From positions 1-51,943 of the forward strand of contig WOGZ01000231.1 in NCBI GenBank assembly GCA_009733775.1: a stretch of DNA of 51,943 bases. Reading direction: 5' to 3'. This stretch comes from Alectoria sarmentosa (Eukaryota > Ascomycota > Lecanoromycetes > Lecanorales > Parmeliaceae). Made by a program: the position numbers and the translations under genes. Within the stretch, counting starts at the first letter, position 1; each line of letters starts with the position of its first letter. Positions 1-13,139 of the stretch are shown here, piece by piece. Below the pieces are notes generated by a model. The model was not told where the DNA came from, did no database searches, and saw only the letters and a program-made list of their open reading frames with translations.

Positions 1-189
1 ACGATATATTTTAAATAATTTGATAATAATGAAACATCTTTATTAATGGATATTAACGTCCATTCTAAAAAATGTAAAATTATTTATAATTGGGTGTTTC
101 TGCGCTATTATGCAGTTCCCTCCGTTGACGCGAATGAGTCATTATTGTCTATTAATGTTTAATACACTTAAAATTCCCAGATGAGGTAA
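1..189. other. AT-rich sequence with a less decayed patch at the left edge
   Basis: Positions 80-190 keep short GC-containing words (for example tgcgctattatgcagttccc) unlike the surrounding sequence, and the Copia reading frame to the right stops being readable here. It may be an insertion or deletion junction or a piece of a different element. I recognise no gene, tRNA or LTR end in it. Confidence 0.3.
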
Positions 190-660
190 TCCCCTTAAGG
201 TAATGAACATCGAAAAATTAATAGCGATAAATTCGAAGTTCAGTTTTTTGAGATACGTCGCGAAAATATTATATTAGATTTTAAAAGATTGTTTTAAGTC
301 GTATAGCGTTTTTATAAGTTTACAAACCTTGCTTTTTTTATTTTTAACTTTAAACTTTATAAATTATATCACATAAATTATCCTTTCGATATCGTTATAT
401 AAAAAAACGATTTTAACGTTTATTTATTTAAGTTTTTGATTTAGATTATCATAAACGCGAAAATGATTTTATAATTTATAAATTTCATTATTTAAAACGA
501 AAATTTCGTTAAAATTGATTTCTTTTTATTATTTAAAATTATAAATCATTTAATGAGCTTTATGTCGAACGATCTCATTAATAAAATTTCTTTTAACTTT
601 ATAAATTAATTTGTTTTTCAAAACACGCGCATTCGAAAATAAATTCATTAAAATTCAAAT
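190..660 (-). pseudogene. Copia-type reverse transcriptase remnant (RIP-inactivated)
   Basis: On the minus strand the frame can be followed from about 650 down to about 190 through the N-terminal half of a Ty1/Copia reverse transcriptase. Readable motifs in order are YKVKRN..NEIVRHKAH (normally YKARxV), INVKIVFLYNDIERIIYV (normally DVxTAFLxGxLxExIYV) near 430-380, and VCKLIKTLYDLKQS (normally KSLYGLKQ) near 320-270. Stops interrupt the frame where tryptophan or glutamine codons are expected, which is the RIP pattern. The YVDD catalytic block expected next is missing because the match ends at about 190. It belongs to a different Copia subfamily from the element at 17-24 kb, judged from residues in the shared motifs. 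No LTR is seen for it in the window. Confidence 0.8.
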
Positions 661-1620
661 GTCATTCATGATGAGAGAATTAATTTCGTTTTATATGATC
701 ATTTATTAATGCATTTTACGATAAAAGTTCGTTATAATCTTTTTAAAATTTCGAAATTCATAAGATTTAATAAGAATAACTTTTGTCAATAAAATTAAAA
801 GATTCGAAATAAAATTTTAATACAATTTCATAATTTCGAACGATTTTATATTGAAAATAAGTTCGAAAGCTTTATTAATTATAAAGCGAATAATAAGTTT
901 AAGCGTCGATATAAATAACGAAGTTGTAATATCGTCGCTAAACATATTAAACGATCGTTTAATTATAAATTTCAAATTAAATGTGTTTAAAACGACGGCT
1001 TTTAACGAAATCCTTTTTAAAATTAAAATGAAATTAAATAAATCATTAACCTTTTTTTTGATAATTACATATCTCTTTTGACGCTTCATTTTTGAAATTA
1101 TAAATAAAAAGAAAAATAAATGATTTTAATGCTCGATGTTTTTAACGAATTTACGTTTATTATAATAAACGTTAATTTATTTCTCGATGATAACAACATT
1201 TAATTCGAAAAAAATAAATTTAAAAGAGACGTTATTAATTCAATTAACATTAAAAACAATAATTATTTCATCGTTATTTAAAAACATACGATAATTCTTA
1301 TCTTGATATCTTAAAAAACGTTCTTTAACGACGCGATCTTAATATTTCTTCTAATTAATATTGCGAGAAACAATTTAACAATAATTGATTTGATCGATAA
1401 TGCGTAAATGAAATATATTAAAAAAAAATCCGATATTAATCTCGAATGAAATAACGTTATAATCGATGATGAATTAAATATTGCGAAGAATATTAATTAC
1501 GCGAACGAATTTTATTTAATATTTTTAAAATAATTTGTTTTTTTGAATATAACATTTATTTTACATTAAATAATAACGTTTAAACGTTTAAATTTATCAT
1601 TTATTTAAAACTTATTAAAC
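661..1620 (-). other. Probable upstream pol sequence of the same Copia remnant, unreadable
   Basis: This stretch lies just upstream, on the minus strand, of the Copia reverse transcriptase, where the low-complexity linker and integrase would be. A minus-strand frame is open at 817-1089 but has no diagnostic motif. I could not find the integrase DxNG...NGxAER block. Assignment rests on position only. Confidence 0.35.
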
Positions 1621-1870
1621 ACGATATTGTTTTGTCCGTCTGATATATTTTAGACCTCGCAATTTACGATTAAAGGGTTCAATTTATAGTTATTGAATGA
1701 TGATTTATCATTCGTTGCACAACGATTGTTTTCCAGCTTCGCAATATTGTCAATCGTTATTTAATTAACGAGAAACGTTAACAAATATGTCATAATTATA
1801 TAACGATTATATAGCGATTGTGTATCGATTATAATAACATCATTTAAATGAGCAACAAATATCAAAAAAC
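1621..1870. other. Less decayed AT-rich patch, unidentified
   Basis: This patch keeps more GC words (gtccgtctga, tagacctcgc, ttccagcttc) than its flanks and contains repeated ...aacgattatatagcgattg... motifs near 1800-1830. It could be an LTR or a short non-coding element that was RIPped less. No partner copy was found by eye. Confidence 0.25.
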
Positions 1871-3978
1871 TGTTATTCAATTAATAAAAAAATTCAACGT
1901 CTTTTTTAAAATCAAAAGCGATTAAATAACCTTTTCAACGTTTTTGATTGATTGATTAATAAATAATCATTATAAGGTTTTCAATTGTTAATTTTTTAGG
2001 CTCTCTCTCTAAAAAATCTTTAATAACGTCTTAATATAATTTCTCATAATAATAATTATTCAATTAATTTAATCAATAATTTATTTATTTATTAAATCTT
2101 TGACAATACCCCTTTGCAATATCTTGTTTATATCACAAATATGTTATCTCTCATATGCATTTCAAAATATACGATTTATTAAATCAATTCGGTTCGTTAA
2201 GGACGTCGAATTTATATATCGTATCGTGATGTAAAATTGATAATTCATATACATATTATCTTGTTTATCGCTCATATATTAAAAAATCAAGCATTGTGTC
2301 CAATATTAATATAATATCATTTTTAATATTTCTCAAATCATTTTAACATAACTTCATTAAAGCAATCACGATAAAAAATGCGTATCTTTTTCGACGATAT
2401 ATATGCATAACACATTATAACAATTAACATTTCTTGAAGTTAATATGTATATAATTATTAACATTATACACATATCGTCGATTATTTCTGCGAAAAATTA
2501 TATCAGCGCATTCGTAATAAATAAAAAGGAATATACACTCACGAATTTGTGTAAGCGATTCGACGATATCACCTTAATGCGTTTATATCAAAATTCAAAA
2601 CATAAAGCTCATATTCATTTTTATATGCGATCATTAATTATTGAATGAAATTGTGTTATGAATCAAGCTTTATAAAATTAATCGTCGCTTTAATACGAAA
2701 AAATCTATTTAATATAAATTTTCTTAAAAACATTTATGTGAATATATATTCATTATTTTCGAACACGTTATTAAAGCCTTTCGCATTAACTTTATCATTT
2801 AAATCTTACTCATTAATAAGGAAAAAGCTTTATATTAATGTTATATATTTATCATTTAACATCCTCAACGCTTTCATCATTTCAAAATAATCATAATTTC
2901 ATGTTTTTATCAATTCAAATCGTAAAGATTATTACATTATGTTTTTTGCGAAAAGATATTTTATTAAATTTGATAACGCAGCGGCGTTTATCATATTCTT
3001 AAAATTCTTAAAAATTGTTAATTAATATTGTTTTGCGATATGAGAGAAATTGTTCAACAAACAAATTAATTTATGCTTTAATTCTTCGATCAAAATATTC
3101 GAATTCATCATCGTCGCATATTTTTTGATATTATTTATAAAATAAAAACTTACATAAATATTAAAAAGTTTAAAAAGCTTTTCGAATTTATTACCTCTAA
3201 CTTTCCTTTTATCTTTTTCTTTAATCTTTTTATTTTTGATAATAATTGTTATAAATTTCGACATATATAAGTCTTTTATCTTTGAATTCGTATAAATTGC
3301 GATTAACAATATTTCGTTTAAAATCCCTTCGTTTTCAAAATCATACTCGTTTTTATTCTCATCATAATTGTGAAAATCTTTTATAATTAACGTAACATAT
3401 GTGATTAATTCTTAATAAGTTTTTCTCGCATTTAAAACGTGTTAATATAAAATGTTAAATTTAATATATCGTTGATTATTTATGAATGTGTTAAATCGAA
3501 TAATGAATTTAAATGTTCATATAATAATTTGAGAAGAAATCATTTAAATAATCATGATTTATTTCGCAATTTATAAAAACGAAAATCGAAATCATTTCAT
3601 TATTGTTTTATTATGAAAAATTAATAATGTTAATAAAATAAGTTTATTTGTTTTCGAAAACGATTATAATTATATATAATATGCGAGATTTTAAATACGT
3701 TTTCATTCGAAAAAGAAATAAAATTGTTAAAACGCTCGAAAATAAATAATAAATTTTCATTTGATTAAAATCATAATTATTAAAAAACCTTATAAATTTT
3801 TTTTTAGATTTTTTCACTTCGAGTGAGGCGCGTTATAAACTTTTATGTGAATAAGATTTAATAATGATGTTAATTTCGCGATTGAGGAGACTTCAAGTCG
3901 TATTTTAATGTTTTAAATAAACGTTTTGAATTTTATCTCATATAAATCTTTTGTCATTTCACGTTATTGAATAATCTT
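1871..3978. other. AT-rich decayed sequence without recognisable genes
   Basis: The small open frames at 2445-2890 (plus) and 3022-3309 (minus) show no family motif and are the length expected by chance plus remnant coding bias. CpG-retaining words (tcga, acgt) suggest RIPped repeat sequence rather than simple intergenic DNA. Confidence 0.4.
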
Positions 3979-4170
3979 TTAATGATATTTCTTTTTTGAT
4001 ATAATATCAAAATCTAAATTTGCTCTTTCATTTTTTGGGCAGAAACATATGCGATATTTCATAATAACGATATGTTTCATAAATCCATCATTATTCGTTT
4101 GTTGAGATATGTCTTTAAAAAATGTTATAACAAAAACCCAAACCGTATTCGTAATATCATTGATTTTCAA
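3979..4170 (-). pseudogene. Unidentified protein fragment with conserved-looking CxC and NLDFDI words
   Basis: The 63-codon minus-strand frame contains YRICFCPKNERANLDFDII, which has a composition unlike random AT-rich translation (Cys, Pro, Asp, Arg in non-CpG-biased codons). I do not recognise the family; a transposon-encoded zinc-binding protein is possible. It has no start context or extension with motifs on either side, so it is treated as a scrap of a decayed gene. Confidence 0.25.
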
Positions 4171-5849
4171 ATTTATTTTTCGATTCAGATTTTATATGAA
4201 TTTGCGAAAGACTTTTATAACGTTTTTAATATTAATATCATAAAATCTTAAAAATAAAATAAACACATTTGCGAGCTTTTTACGTTTAACGTAATTTAAA
4301 TATATCGAAATAAAATAAAAGATTTTAAAAACACGATACATATTTTTATAAATTTCAAAATTGTCGATAAAAAAAAGATAAAATAAACAAAGAAAAGATT
4401 TCGCAACAATAATTTTTAAATAATCACGATCAAAATATGTTATTTCGAACTTATTATGAATCGAATATAATTAACATAAAGATCGTATAATAAATAACTT
4501 GATATTAAAAACTCTTCGAATGAAAAAATGCTCGTTTGAATAAATCATCTTTTTTTTTTTTTTTTTCGAAATCATGATTATAATAAATGTCAAAATGTCG
4601 AATAATAGATTGTGAAATCTCTTTAAACAAAACATTCTTTAAAAGAAAAAATTCATGTTTATCATTTATATTCAAATCGAAATTATTTAAAATCGATCGT
4701 TGTTTTCGATTTGCGATAATTTATAACGTGATGATTATGTTTTTTGTTGCATCTTTTCGATAATCGCGATTAATAAATATAATTCATTCAATGCGATAAA
4801 CAATTAAAAGGATTTTTATTATATTTTTAAGAATAATGAGTGCTTTTTTTTGAATATGATAAATTTCATTTAACGTTAATCGAATAAAGGATCTTTATGT
4901 ATATAATTATCAAAATTTTATTAATTCGTTTACATATTGCGTCATTTTAAAAAACATTTTTTTATATAAAAAAGTTATTGATAATATGATGCGTATAAGA
5001 TTTAAGGGCTTATATCAATATTATCATATTTGACGTTCAATGATTTATCTTTAATCTTTTTTTCGTTGTGATAATGATGATTGTTTTTTGATAATGATTA
5101 TGAGAGATTTTCGTGATAATTATAATAAAGAAATATATTAATGAATTTATCATTTGAGAGAATCAAATTTGAATAAAAGAATTTGAATGTTTTTATTTTC
5201 TTTTTCATTCACAGAGTTCTTTATTGTGATAAATTTTGATAATTGAAATATTTTTCGCAATCTCACATAATTTAATCGCGAATCATTCGACTTTTTAAAT
5301 CATAAATTTAATGTCAAATATAATAATGATAATAAGATGTTTTTTTCGCTTTATAAAATAATTATTTTAAATAATAAAATTAAAAAGAGTGAAAAAAGAG
5401 ATAACGATTATATTGATAAAAAAAATGTTGATTTTGAAAAATCATGCGATTTTGAAATGATATTTATAAAAGTTTATAATTCAAAAACTTATAATTCATT
5501 CTCACCGTTGAATAAATTATTAAAATTCTCAAAAAGTTCAAAAAGGATTAATGATTTCGATTTTTAAGATATTTTTGAAAATTTTGCAATAAATTATAAA
5601 ATGAGTGATTAATCTCATCGTCACATATTAAGAAAACAAAATATAATAAATAAATTCTTATCATCGTTATTATTATTTGATTCATCATCATCGTTATCAT
5701 TATTTAATACATTTTCATTATTGTTTATCGTTGCGTATATCTGCTTTTGCTTATATTTCAATTCATTAAAATCGTAATATAATGAAATTATATTAATATT
5801 ATCATTCATTTCAATTATTTATTTATTAATTTCGCTGTTGCGAAAAGTT
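4171..5849. other. AT-rich decayed sequence, nothing identified
   Basis: It includes a T-tract at about 4552-4566 and a TCATCATCATCG-type simple repeat near 5656-5715 that produces an Asn/Asp-rich shadow peptide on the minus strand. No gene, LTR or RNA was recognised. Confidence 0.4.
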
Positions 5850-5985
5850 ATAAATGAAATCGTTTCATTGCGAGAATCTTCTTTTTCAAATTATTTAAAT
5901 TTAAATAAAATCGTCTTATTGCGAGAACCTTTTTTTTTATATTATTCATTTGATTCAAATAAAATCATTTCATTACGAAAATTTT
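5850..5985 (+). repeat. Coding-like tandem repeat, period 51-54 bp, about 2.5 units
   Basis: The word aaatcgtttcattgcgagaa recurs at about 5858, 5909 and 5963 with small changes. In the plus frame it gives about 17-18-residue repeats of the type KIVSLRE..FSNYLN. The repeat period is a multiple of three, which suggests it once lay within a coding region, perhaps a transposon-encoded protein. The host gene is not recognisable. Confidence 0.6.
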
Positions 5986-6439
5986 CCTCAAATTATCCAA
6001 AAAAACGTTCAAAATTTTCGACGATAAAATGTTTAAAAGAGATATGATATATAATGTTCGAATTCACGTTAACATTTCAATTAAATATTCGTTATTGATT
6101 TATTTTACGTGATTAAAAAATTATCTTTGAAAAAACGTTAATGATTATTTGAAAATGTTTTTGATTGTTATTAGAGGTTGTTATAAAGTTTATAAAATAA
6201 AAAGTTATAACTTTATCGCAGAACCGCATGTTTATTTTTAAGTTTTAAATTATATAAATAATTGAGTTTTATAAACATAAAATTCGTTAAAGCGCATTAT
6301 AATTTAGATGAAAAATTAAAAACATTATTATGCGAGCGAAAAAATTAATTAATTAATTATTTGAAAAAATCTGATTGAATTTATATCTTTATCGTTGTCA
6401 TATATACAATAAAAATTCGATATGTTTATTAATTATATG

Positions 6440-6720
6440 AAATTTATCGAGTCTCTTTATAAAATTTATCGAAATAATTTTCAATTATCACGAGAGCGCA
6501 TAAATTGTCATAATAAAAAATAAGGACTTTTTATAAAAGACTTTAAAGGCATAAAAAAGAATTTAATTGTACGAAAATTATCGAGTCTTTTTATAAAGAT
6601 TATCGAAATAATTTTTAATTATTATAAGGGCGCATAAATTGTAATCATTTAAACATCGTAATAAAAAAAAACAAGGTCTCTCTGCGAAAAACTTCAAAAA
6701 CATAAAAAAAAAAACTCGTC
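6440..6720. repeat. Tandem duplication, period about 134 bp
   Basis: The segment starting tatcgagtctctttataaa near 6445 recurs as tatcgagtctttttataaag near 6579, and the similarity runs on through gcgcataaattg and ataataaaaaa to about 6715. The differences are largely transitions, so the duplication predates or accompanied RIP. Confidence 0.7.
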
Positions 6721-7454
6721 TTTATATCATAAATAAGACTTTTCACAAAAGATTTTTACATAATATATCATCATTTATAAAAAAAATTTAATAAAATAAA
6801 AGCTTTGCGCAACAGATTTCGATATATTTAAAACATAACTTTCTCGTCTTTTCGCTGCACGAGAATATATTTGAATAATTCGTATAATAATAAAATATAA
6901 ATATTCTTTTTATTTTTTTATTTCATCTTTTCGAATCTCATTAATTTTTTTTTAAAACATTTAATCATCGAGATTTATCATAATATCGTCTTCATCATTA
7001 TTTTTATTAAATATTTATTTATTTAATTTTATTATAATTTATAACATAACCTTTTCGATATTATGTTAAATCATTTTATTATTAAAAATTTCGTCGACAT
7101 AATATTCATATAATCATATTAAATTATTAAGATTTTCAACACATATAACGCGATCGAGAATTTGAAATTAAACGTTCAGATTATGCGCATTTTTAATCAT
7201 ATGTATCCTTTAACATTTTTGTTATAAATTTAAATCGATAAATTTCATTGCGTATATCATGATCAGAATTTGAATTTAATCATTATATTTCGTGAATATC
7301 ATAATTATTATATTTTATTCTTTTATTTGTTAATAAATTTTAAACGTAATATAATCGATTATTAAAAAACGAAAAATGATGACGAATAATATAATAATGA
7401 TTGATAATTAACAAAAGATTAGAATTTTTTTTAATCTCTGATCATTTACGACGG

Positions 7455-7610
7455 AATTAACATATGCATAAGATTGTTAACATTAAAGGTATTTGTAACA
7501 GATTATCACATATAAAGAAGATATTTATAATAGACTGTTAGCAATAAAGGAAATATCTATAACAGATTATTATAGAAAAAGAAAAAGATATTTGTAATAA
7601 GAATTTTATA
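7455..7610. repeat. Degenerate short tandem repeat, about 32 bp period
   Basis: Variants of ggtatttgtaacagatta recur near 7488, 7518, 7549 and 7586, separated by tataaag or aataaagg words. It is an imperfect minisatellite with no coding content. Confidence 0.5.
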
Positions 7611-8880
7611 ACATACGAACACATATTTAATTGCGAATATTGCGAAAAAAGGCACATAACTTCGAAGCACTTTTTAATAACTTTTGAAAAATTGAATTTA
7701 AATTCTTTATTCGCGATTTTTTATATTTCGTAAATCATTTAATAAAGAAGCGCTTCTCTTTAAAAATTTTCTTTAAATTCATAATTTTTAAATTTTGATT
7801 TTCATTTAATCAAAAAAATTGAATTTATATTATTAATAATAATAATTTGCGTTATATTATAAGCGATTATTTTATAATTTTTTTTTTATTCAAAAATAAA
7901 AAGCTCGTTAATCAATTTATTCTCTTTTTCTTTATATCAAATATGCTTTTTTTTATTAAATGAATAATTAATAATAAAAATTTTAACGCGAGATAGAGAA
8001 TCCGCGATTTTTCGATTTATATCAAAAAAAATCAGATTTTATAAGATACGACGAATTATCATTTATTTTCATAACTTCGTTAATCGAAATTTTTTTTTAA
8101 CGAAATCGATTTTATAAATAAAAATAAAATCTTTTATAACACGTATAATAAGTTATAATTTCGTCGCAAAATAATCATTAAAAATGAAAAACGGATTTTC
8201 GTTTTTTTCAAAATTCATCTCTTTAAATAATCTCTTCGATTATTATTTTTCGATTTTAAAATTTTTTATAAAAAACATATAATCGTTTTAATTAATGATA
8301 TTATTAAAAATTAAAATAATATTAATCATAATGTAACGCGAAGCGTTCAATCATTATATTATAATTAATGTATCAATTATAAAAGATTTCAAAAAATGAT
8401 ATTCGTCGTTAATTATAAGTTCGAAATAATCGATTATGTTTTTAAAAAATTCTTCATTTATCTCAATTTGAACTTTATTCGCTTTTATATTTAATATATA
8501 TAATTTATTAATTCGCTTTTTGCGAATAATTAATAATTCATATCGAATAAAAAATGTGATATAATTAACAATGATAATAATCTTAAATCTTTGCTTTTTT
8601 TTGTCAAAAAACTCATATAATAAATTAAAACGATTTTGAATTATACGCTCATTTACGATAGACTTCGAATATCGATGATTTTCATAATATTTATAAATCT
8701 CGAATGCATTAAAAGCGATTAAATCAATAATTTTGATTTATTACATAATGAGATTTTTAAACATTAAGATAAATATTAATCTCGCACGAGTTCGTAACTT
8801 TATAAATAAATCGTCGCGATACGTCTTTAATTATATTGATCAATAATCAATCAACGAAATATTTCGAATAAAATCTATCT
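7611..8880. other. AT-rich decayed sequence, nothing identified
   Basis: CpG words are scattered through A/T-rich DNA. No frame above chance with family motifs, no tandem structure and no LTR pair was recognised. Confidence 0.4.
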
Positions 8881-8981
8881 GTTGTCAAAGCCTGTTTGTT
8901 ATCAAAGTTTGTTTGTTGTCAAAACCTGTTTATTGTCAGAGCCTGTTTATTGTTAAAACCTGTTTGTTATCAAAGCCTATT
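8881..8981. repeat. Minisatellite, 17 bp unit, about 6 copies
   Basis: Units follow the pattern gttgtcaaagcctgttt with exact 17 bp spacing (starts at 8881, 8898, 8915, 8932, 8949, 8966). Unit differences are a/g and c/t transitions, consistent with RIP or related C-to-T decay acting on an originally uniform array. Confidence 0.85.
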
Positions 8982-8998
8982 ATTATAAAAAAGTCTTT

Positions 8999-9096
8999 GA
9001 TAAAAAGATATTAATAAAAAGATATTGATAAAAAGATATTGACAAGAAGATATTAATAAAAAGGTATTAATAAAAAATCTTTAACAAAAAACATTT
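8999..9096. repeat. Minisatellite, 14 bp unit, 7 copies
   Basis: Units follow the pattern gataaaaagatatt (starts 8999, 9013, 9027, 9041, 9055, 9069, 9083). It abuts the 17 bp array after an 18 bp spacer, so two unrelated minisatellites lie side by side. The arrays are too short in unit and lack spacers, so this is not CRISPR-like. Confidence 0.85.
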
Positions 9097-10936
9097 AATA
9101 ACGCATGCACAATAAAAGAAAAACTTATCCATAATAAATAGATAATGATGACCCAAATCTTTTTCAAACTTATATAATCTGTTAAAAAGCAAGCACGCAA
9201 ATATGAGTGTAAATAAAACTCAATTATCGTTTTTATCGTCGATGATTATCAAAATTTCAATTATTGAGATAAATTTATGTTCGATTAACGAAAAATAATT
9301 TGTTCTTCATTTTAAGATATATTAAAAAATTAATACGATTTTTGAAGATTTTCTTATTGATAATCCTTATTGTTAAAAAATGTTTATTATTCATCAAATT
9401 CTTTGATAATCGTATTATCTTATGATGTATATTGAATGAAATCTTATTATAAATCATAAATAATCGTGAAGAATCACGTTTTTTAATTCTTTTCGATAAT
9501 TTTATCGATTTATTTAATTATTTATATACTCTTTTTCAATGTTGTTATATCGTTATCTTTACGAATTAATTCGTTAATTAATCATATCTATTAAAATCGC
9601 TCTTTGATATCAAATGTTTAAGATTCGTTTTAAATCGTTATCATTTCAATATTTATTAAAATTTCAAAATTTATTTAAACGTTTTTTTGTTGTTTTTCAT
9701 TAATGTCGCGATTAAATATAAACATTTAATTATTGAATTGTATGATTTCAATTCATTAATTTGATTGCATCGTTTCAAAATGATTAATTAAATTTATAAT
9801 CTTAATGAGACGATCTTTTTTTTTAATGAGACGATTTTTTTCTTTTTCTTTTAAAAGATTTAAATAATGATGAAGAAAAAACATAAGAGTTTAAAAAAGA
9901 AAATATAAAAGACGATAATAATAATATATTAATTTGTTATGAATTAATGATTGCGAAAAATTATATATTGATTATTTGCGAAAGATTATAATAATGAAAT
10001 ATTTATTTTTGATTGATTTTTTTTCGAGACAGGCTTTAATAATGCGTTTTTTTATTTAAAGAAAACATGATTATATTTCTCATATTTGATAAACATTTAA
10101 ATTTTCAAATTGATTTGAATTTATGATAAACCTTTATTATAAAATAAATTTAATGCATTTTTGAAATTCGCGCGAATAATGTGATATATCGCATAAACGT
10201 AATAATCGATTTAATTTTATTCGAATTTATTAAGAAATGTAAAAAAGAATTTGTTTAAATCAGATTTCTTTTTAATGAGTATGCGTTTTTTAATTATAAC
10301 GAATTATAATTCTTATTTTCATAAGATATTTAATTTTTAAATGATTTTTTGTTAAAATTTAATTTAGGTATCGGCGTAAATATCGAAATAAAATTGAAAA
10401 CGATTATTATAAAGAAATTATGTTATTTTCTTTATATTTATAAATTCTAATTTTATATAAAGATTTTTTATTTTGTGAAACGTTAATTCGTTTTCGCGAG
10501 TTTTGATTAATGAGAATATCATAATAATTGCGAAAAGTTTTAAAAAATGAATAATATGTATAATGAGGCGATTTATTGAATAATGTTTATGTAAAACTTC
10601 GATGATAATAATAAGTTCGTTATAATAACTTTTTGCAAAATGAGAATGTGATAATATAAATATTTAATTAGATAAATGAGATAATGTGATTAATAAATAT
10701 GAGAATGAATTTAAATAAGGTGAACAAATGAATAATGAATGATAATTTATTATAACAGTTTTTAATGAATGATAAATATATTATTGAATCGAATGAAGCT
10801 TTTTATTATCGAGGTTTCAAATAATAATATAAATGTGACGAATAATAATAAATGTATTAATCAAGTGAGAGAAAGAAATTAATTGTAAAAATTAAGGTTT
10901 ATATATGCATCAATTATCATTTAATGTTTTTTTTAT

Positions 10937-11000
10937 AAAAGTGAATTCTTGTTCTTTATGAAAAGTGAATTCTTGTTTTTTATGAAAAGTGAATTCTTTT
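10937..11000. repeat. Tandem repeat, 24 bp unit, about 2.7 copies
   Basis: The unit aaaagtgaattcttgtt(c/t)tttatg occurs at 10937, 10961 and partly at 10985, nearly identical between copies. This makes it one of the least diverged repeats in the left half of the window. Confidence 0.8.
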
Positions 11001-11739
11001 AAGTATAGATTGTTTTAATCGTATATAAAGAAATAATAGCGTTGATAAATATTATGTATATGCATAAAGAGAAAGAACTTGCGTTTATACAAAGAGAGTC
11101 ATTTTATTAATTTATAATAATCTTTTGCAATCAATTAATTACGCTTTTCAAGTTTTATTTATCTTATTAATAATATTATTTATTTTTTTAAATAATATTA
11201 TCAGCGAGAGCAATAATAATAATTATCTTAATTGAAAAGAAAAAGTTATTTAATTTATCGCATATAAATTTATTTTTTTATGATTAATTTAAAAATAAAT
11301 GGTTTTTTTTTCGATATTGAAATCGTTTAAATGTTTTCGTCTTTTTCAATTTTTAAATAATAAATGAAATTAATTATAAAAATATTAAATTATGTTAAAT
11401 AAGCAAGTTTTCTTTCAACGTAAATTTAATGATTCGAATTTTTAAATAAAATATAATATATCGTTTCAATCTTATAAATTGTTTACATTCAAGACATTTC
11501 GCGATATCACATTTAAGAAATCTTTTATATAAGATAATAAGTTTAAAAATGAATTCGCGAGAATAATGTTTTAATATAATAAACGTCGACGAAAACGATT
11601 TTTGAATGAGATTTTAAAAAAAAACGATGACGATGAGTTTTCGTTTAATTTTATTAAAGTAATACGCAATTGATTATCAACGAATCGATTTATATATAGT
11701 TTTGATAATTATTGTAAATCAAAAAATTCAATATTCAAA

Positions 11740-11950
11740 AGCAATAACTTTTGCTCAAAGCTTTTAGAGAATTTTTATTTAAAATTTCCAAAAAATCGCA
11801 TAAATTTATCATAATAATTATTCAATCTTTATTTAAAGTTATCAAAACACATATAAAGCTTATTATAACAATCATTTAACCTTTATTTAAACCTTTTAAA
11901 ACATCTCATATGAAACTTGTCAAAGCAATTATTCAATCTTTCATCATAAA
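11740..11950. repeat. Degenerate tandem repeat, 54-58 bp period, about 4 units
   Basis: Variants of attcaatctttatttaaa recur near 11763, 11821, 11875 and 11932, each followed by a cacatataaagctta-like segment. No coding content was recognised. Confidence 0.55.
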
Positions 11951-13139
11951 AATTATCACGTTAATTTTTCATGTTTTTAAATTCATAATCATTTTAAAAA
12001 TTTTTATAAGAAATGCACGTTATATAATAAAAAATGAATTTATAAACGAAAAGAAGAGAAGTCGAAATAATTTAAATATGACATTAATGTTTAAAAGCAA
12101 CTCATAAAATTAAACGAATAAATATGATATTATGAAATCTCATTTCAAAAAAACGAGAAGAATCAAATTATTTATTATTTAAATTTTGACGAAATTCGAA
12201 GAAATAATCTTTTTCGAATTAAATGTGTTATTTAAATGTTATTTTTTGATTTATTTATCAAATATTTTCGCAAATGAGCTCGTTTGCGCAATCTTTTTGA
12301 ATATAAAAAATGATTATGCAATATATAAAAAAACCAAATATCATATTCAACGTTTATATAAGATGTGAAAAGATGAAATCTTAAAAACGACGTTATAATG
12401 AGTGTAATAATAAATCAAGAATATTAAAAAAAATGCACGTTAGACATTACTCTTCGAAATAATAACGTTTATTAATTTCAAAATGAAGATTTAAAAGAAA
12501 TATAATCATTTATGATTGAAAAGCGTGTTTAAATTCGAGATTAAAATAATTGATTTCGGGAGAATCACGTCGAATGGTTTATAATTTTTTAAATGTATGA
12601 GTTTACCTTTTTGTTTTCATTTATCAAAGTTTTTCGCAAAGGTTCGTTTATAAAAAGTTAATTAATATGTTATTCAGACGCTTTTTTGTAATTTATCACA
12701 TATTTTCATATGATAAAATTACATTTTTTGAATTTTATATAATCATTGTTTATTAAATATACGCGTAAACATCTTTTGAATTTATTTGACGTTTTTCATT
12801 AAAAAAGCGAATTTGAGTATTAATTAATTAATAATTATTTAAAACGCATCATATCGCGAAGTTTGTAATATAAAAAACGTTCGAAAATGAATATTAATGA
12901 GAATTCGAACGCAATTATTGAAAAATCTGATATGAATAAATCAAATATGAAAAATGATGAGTAAAACGTCGTGTAAGATGATATTATGACGATAATGTAT
13001 AATAAATATGATCAAAACGACGTCGATTTAAAAACGAATCATGATGAGAAAGTTTAATATAATGAAAAAGTTCAATATGATAATGACGATTGACGATAAC
13101 GAGATTATAAATGTAAATATACATTTAATTGTTATGCGA

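Larger units (their letters stand above)
9097..13139. other. Long AT-rich decayed tract without recognisable genes
   Basis: About 4 kb in which no protein family could be read in either strand. The small frames at 9275-9457 (minus), 11910-12107 and 12186-12368 (plus) lack motifs. Two short tandem arrays inside are listed separately. The CpG-retaining composition is like the identified transposons, so it is most likely transposon sequence decayed beyond recognition by eye. Confidence 0.4.

Noticed and set aside
8881..9096. Possible CRISPR-like array.
   Set aside because: Units of 17 and 14 bp are contiguous without spacers, in a eukaryotic transposon context.
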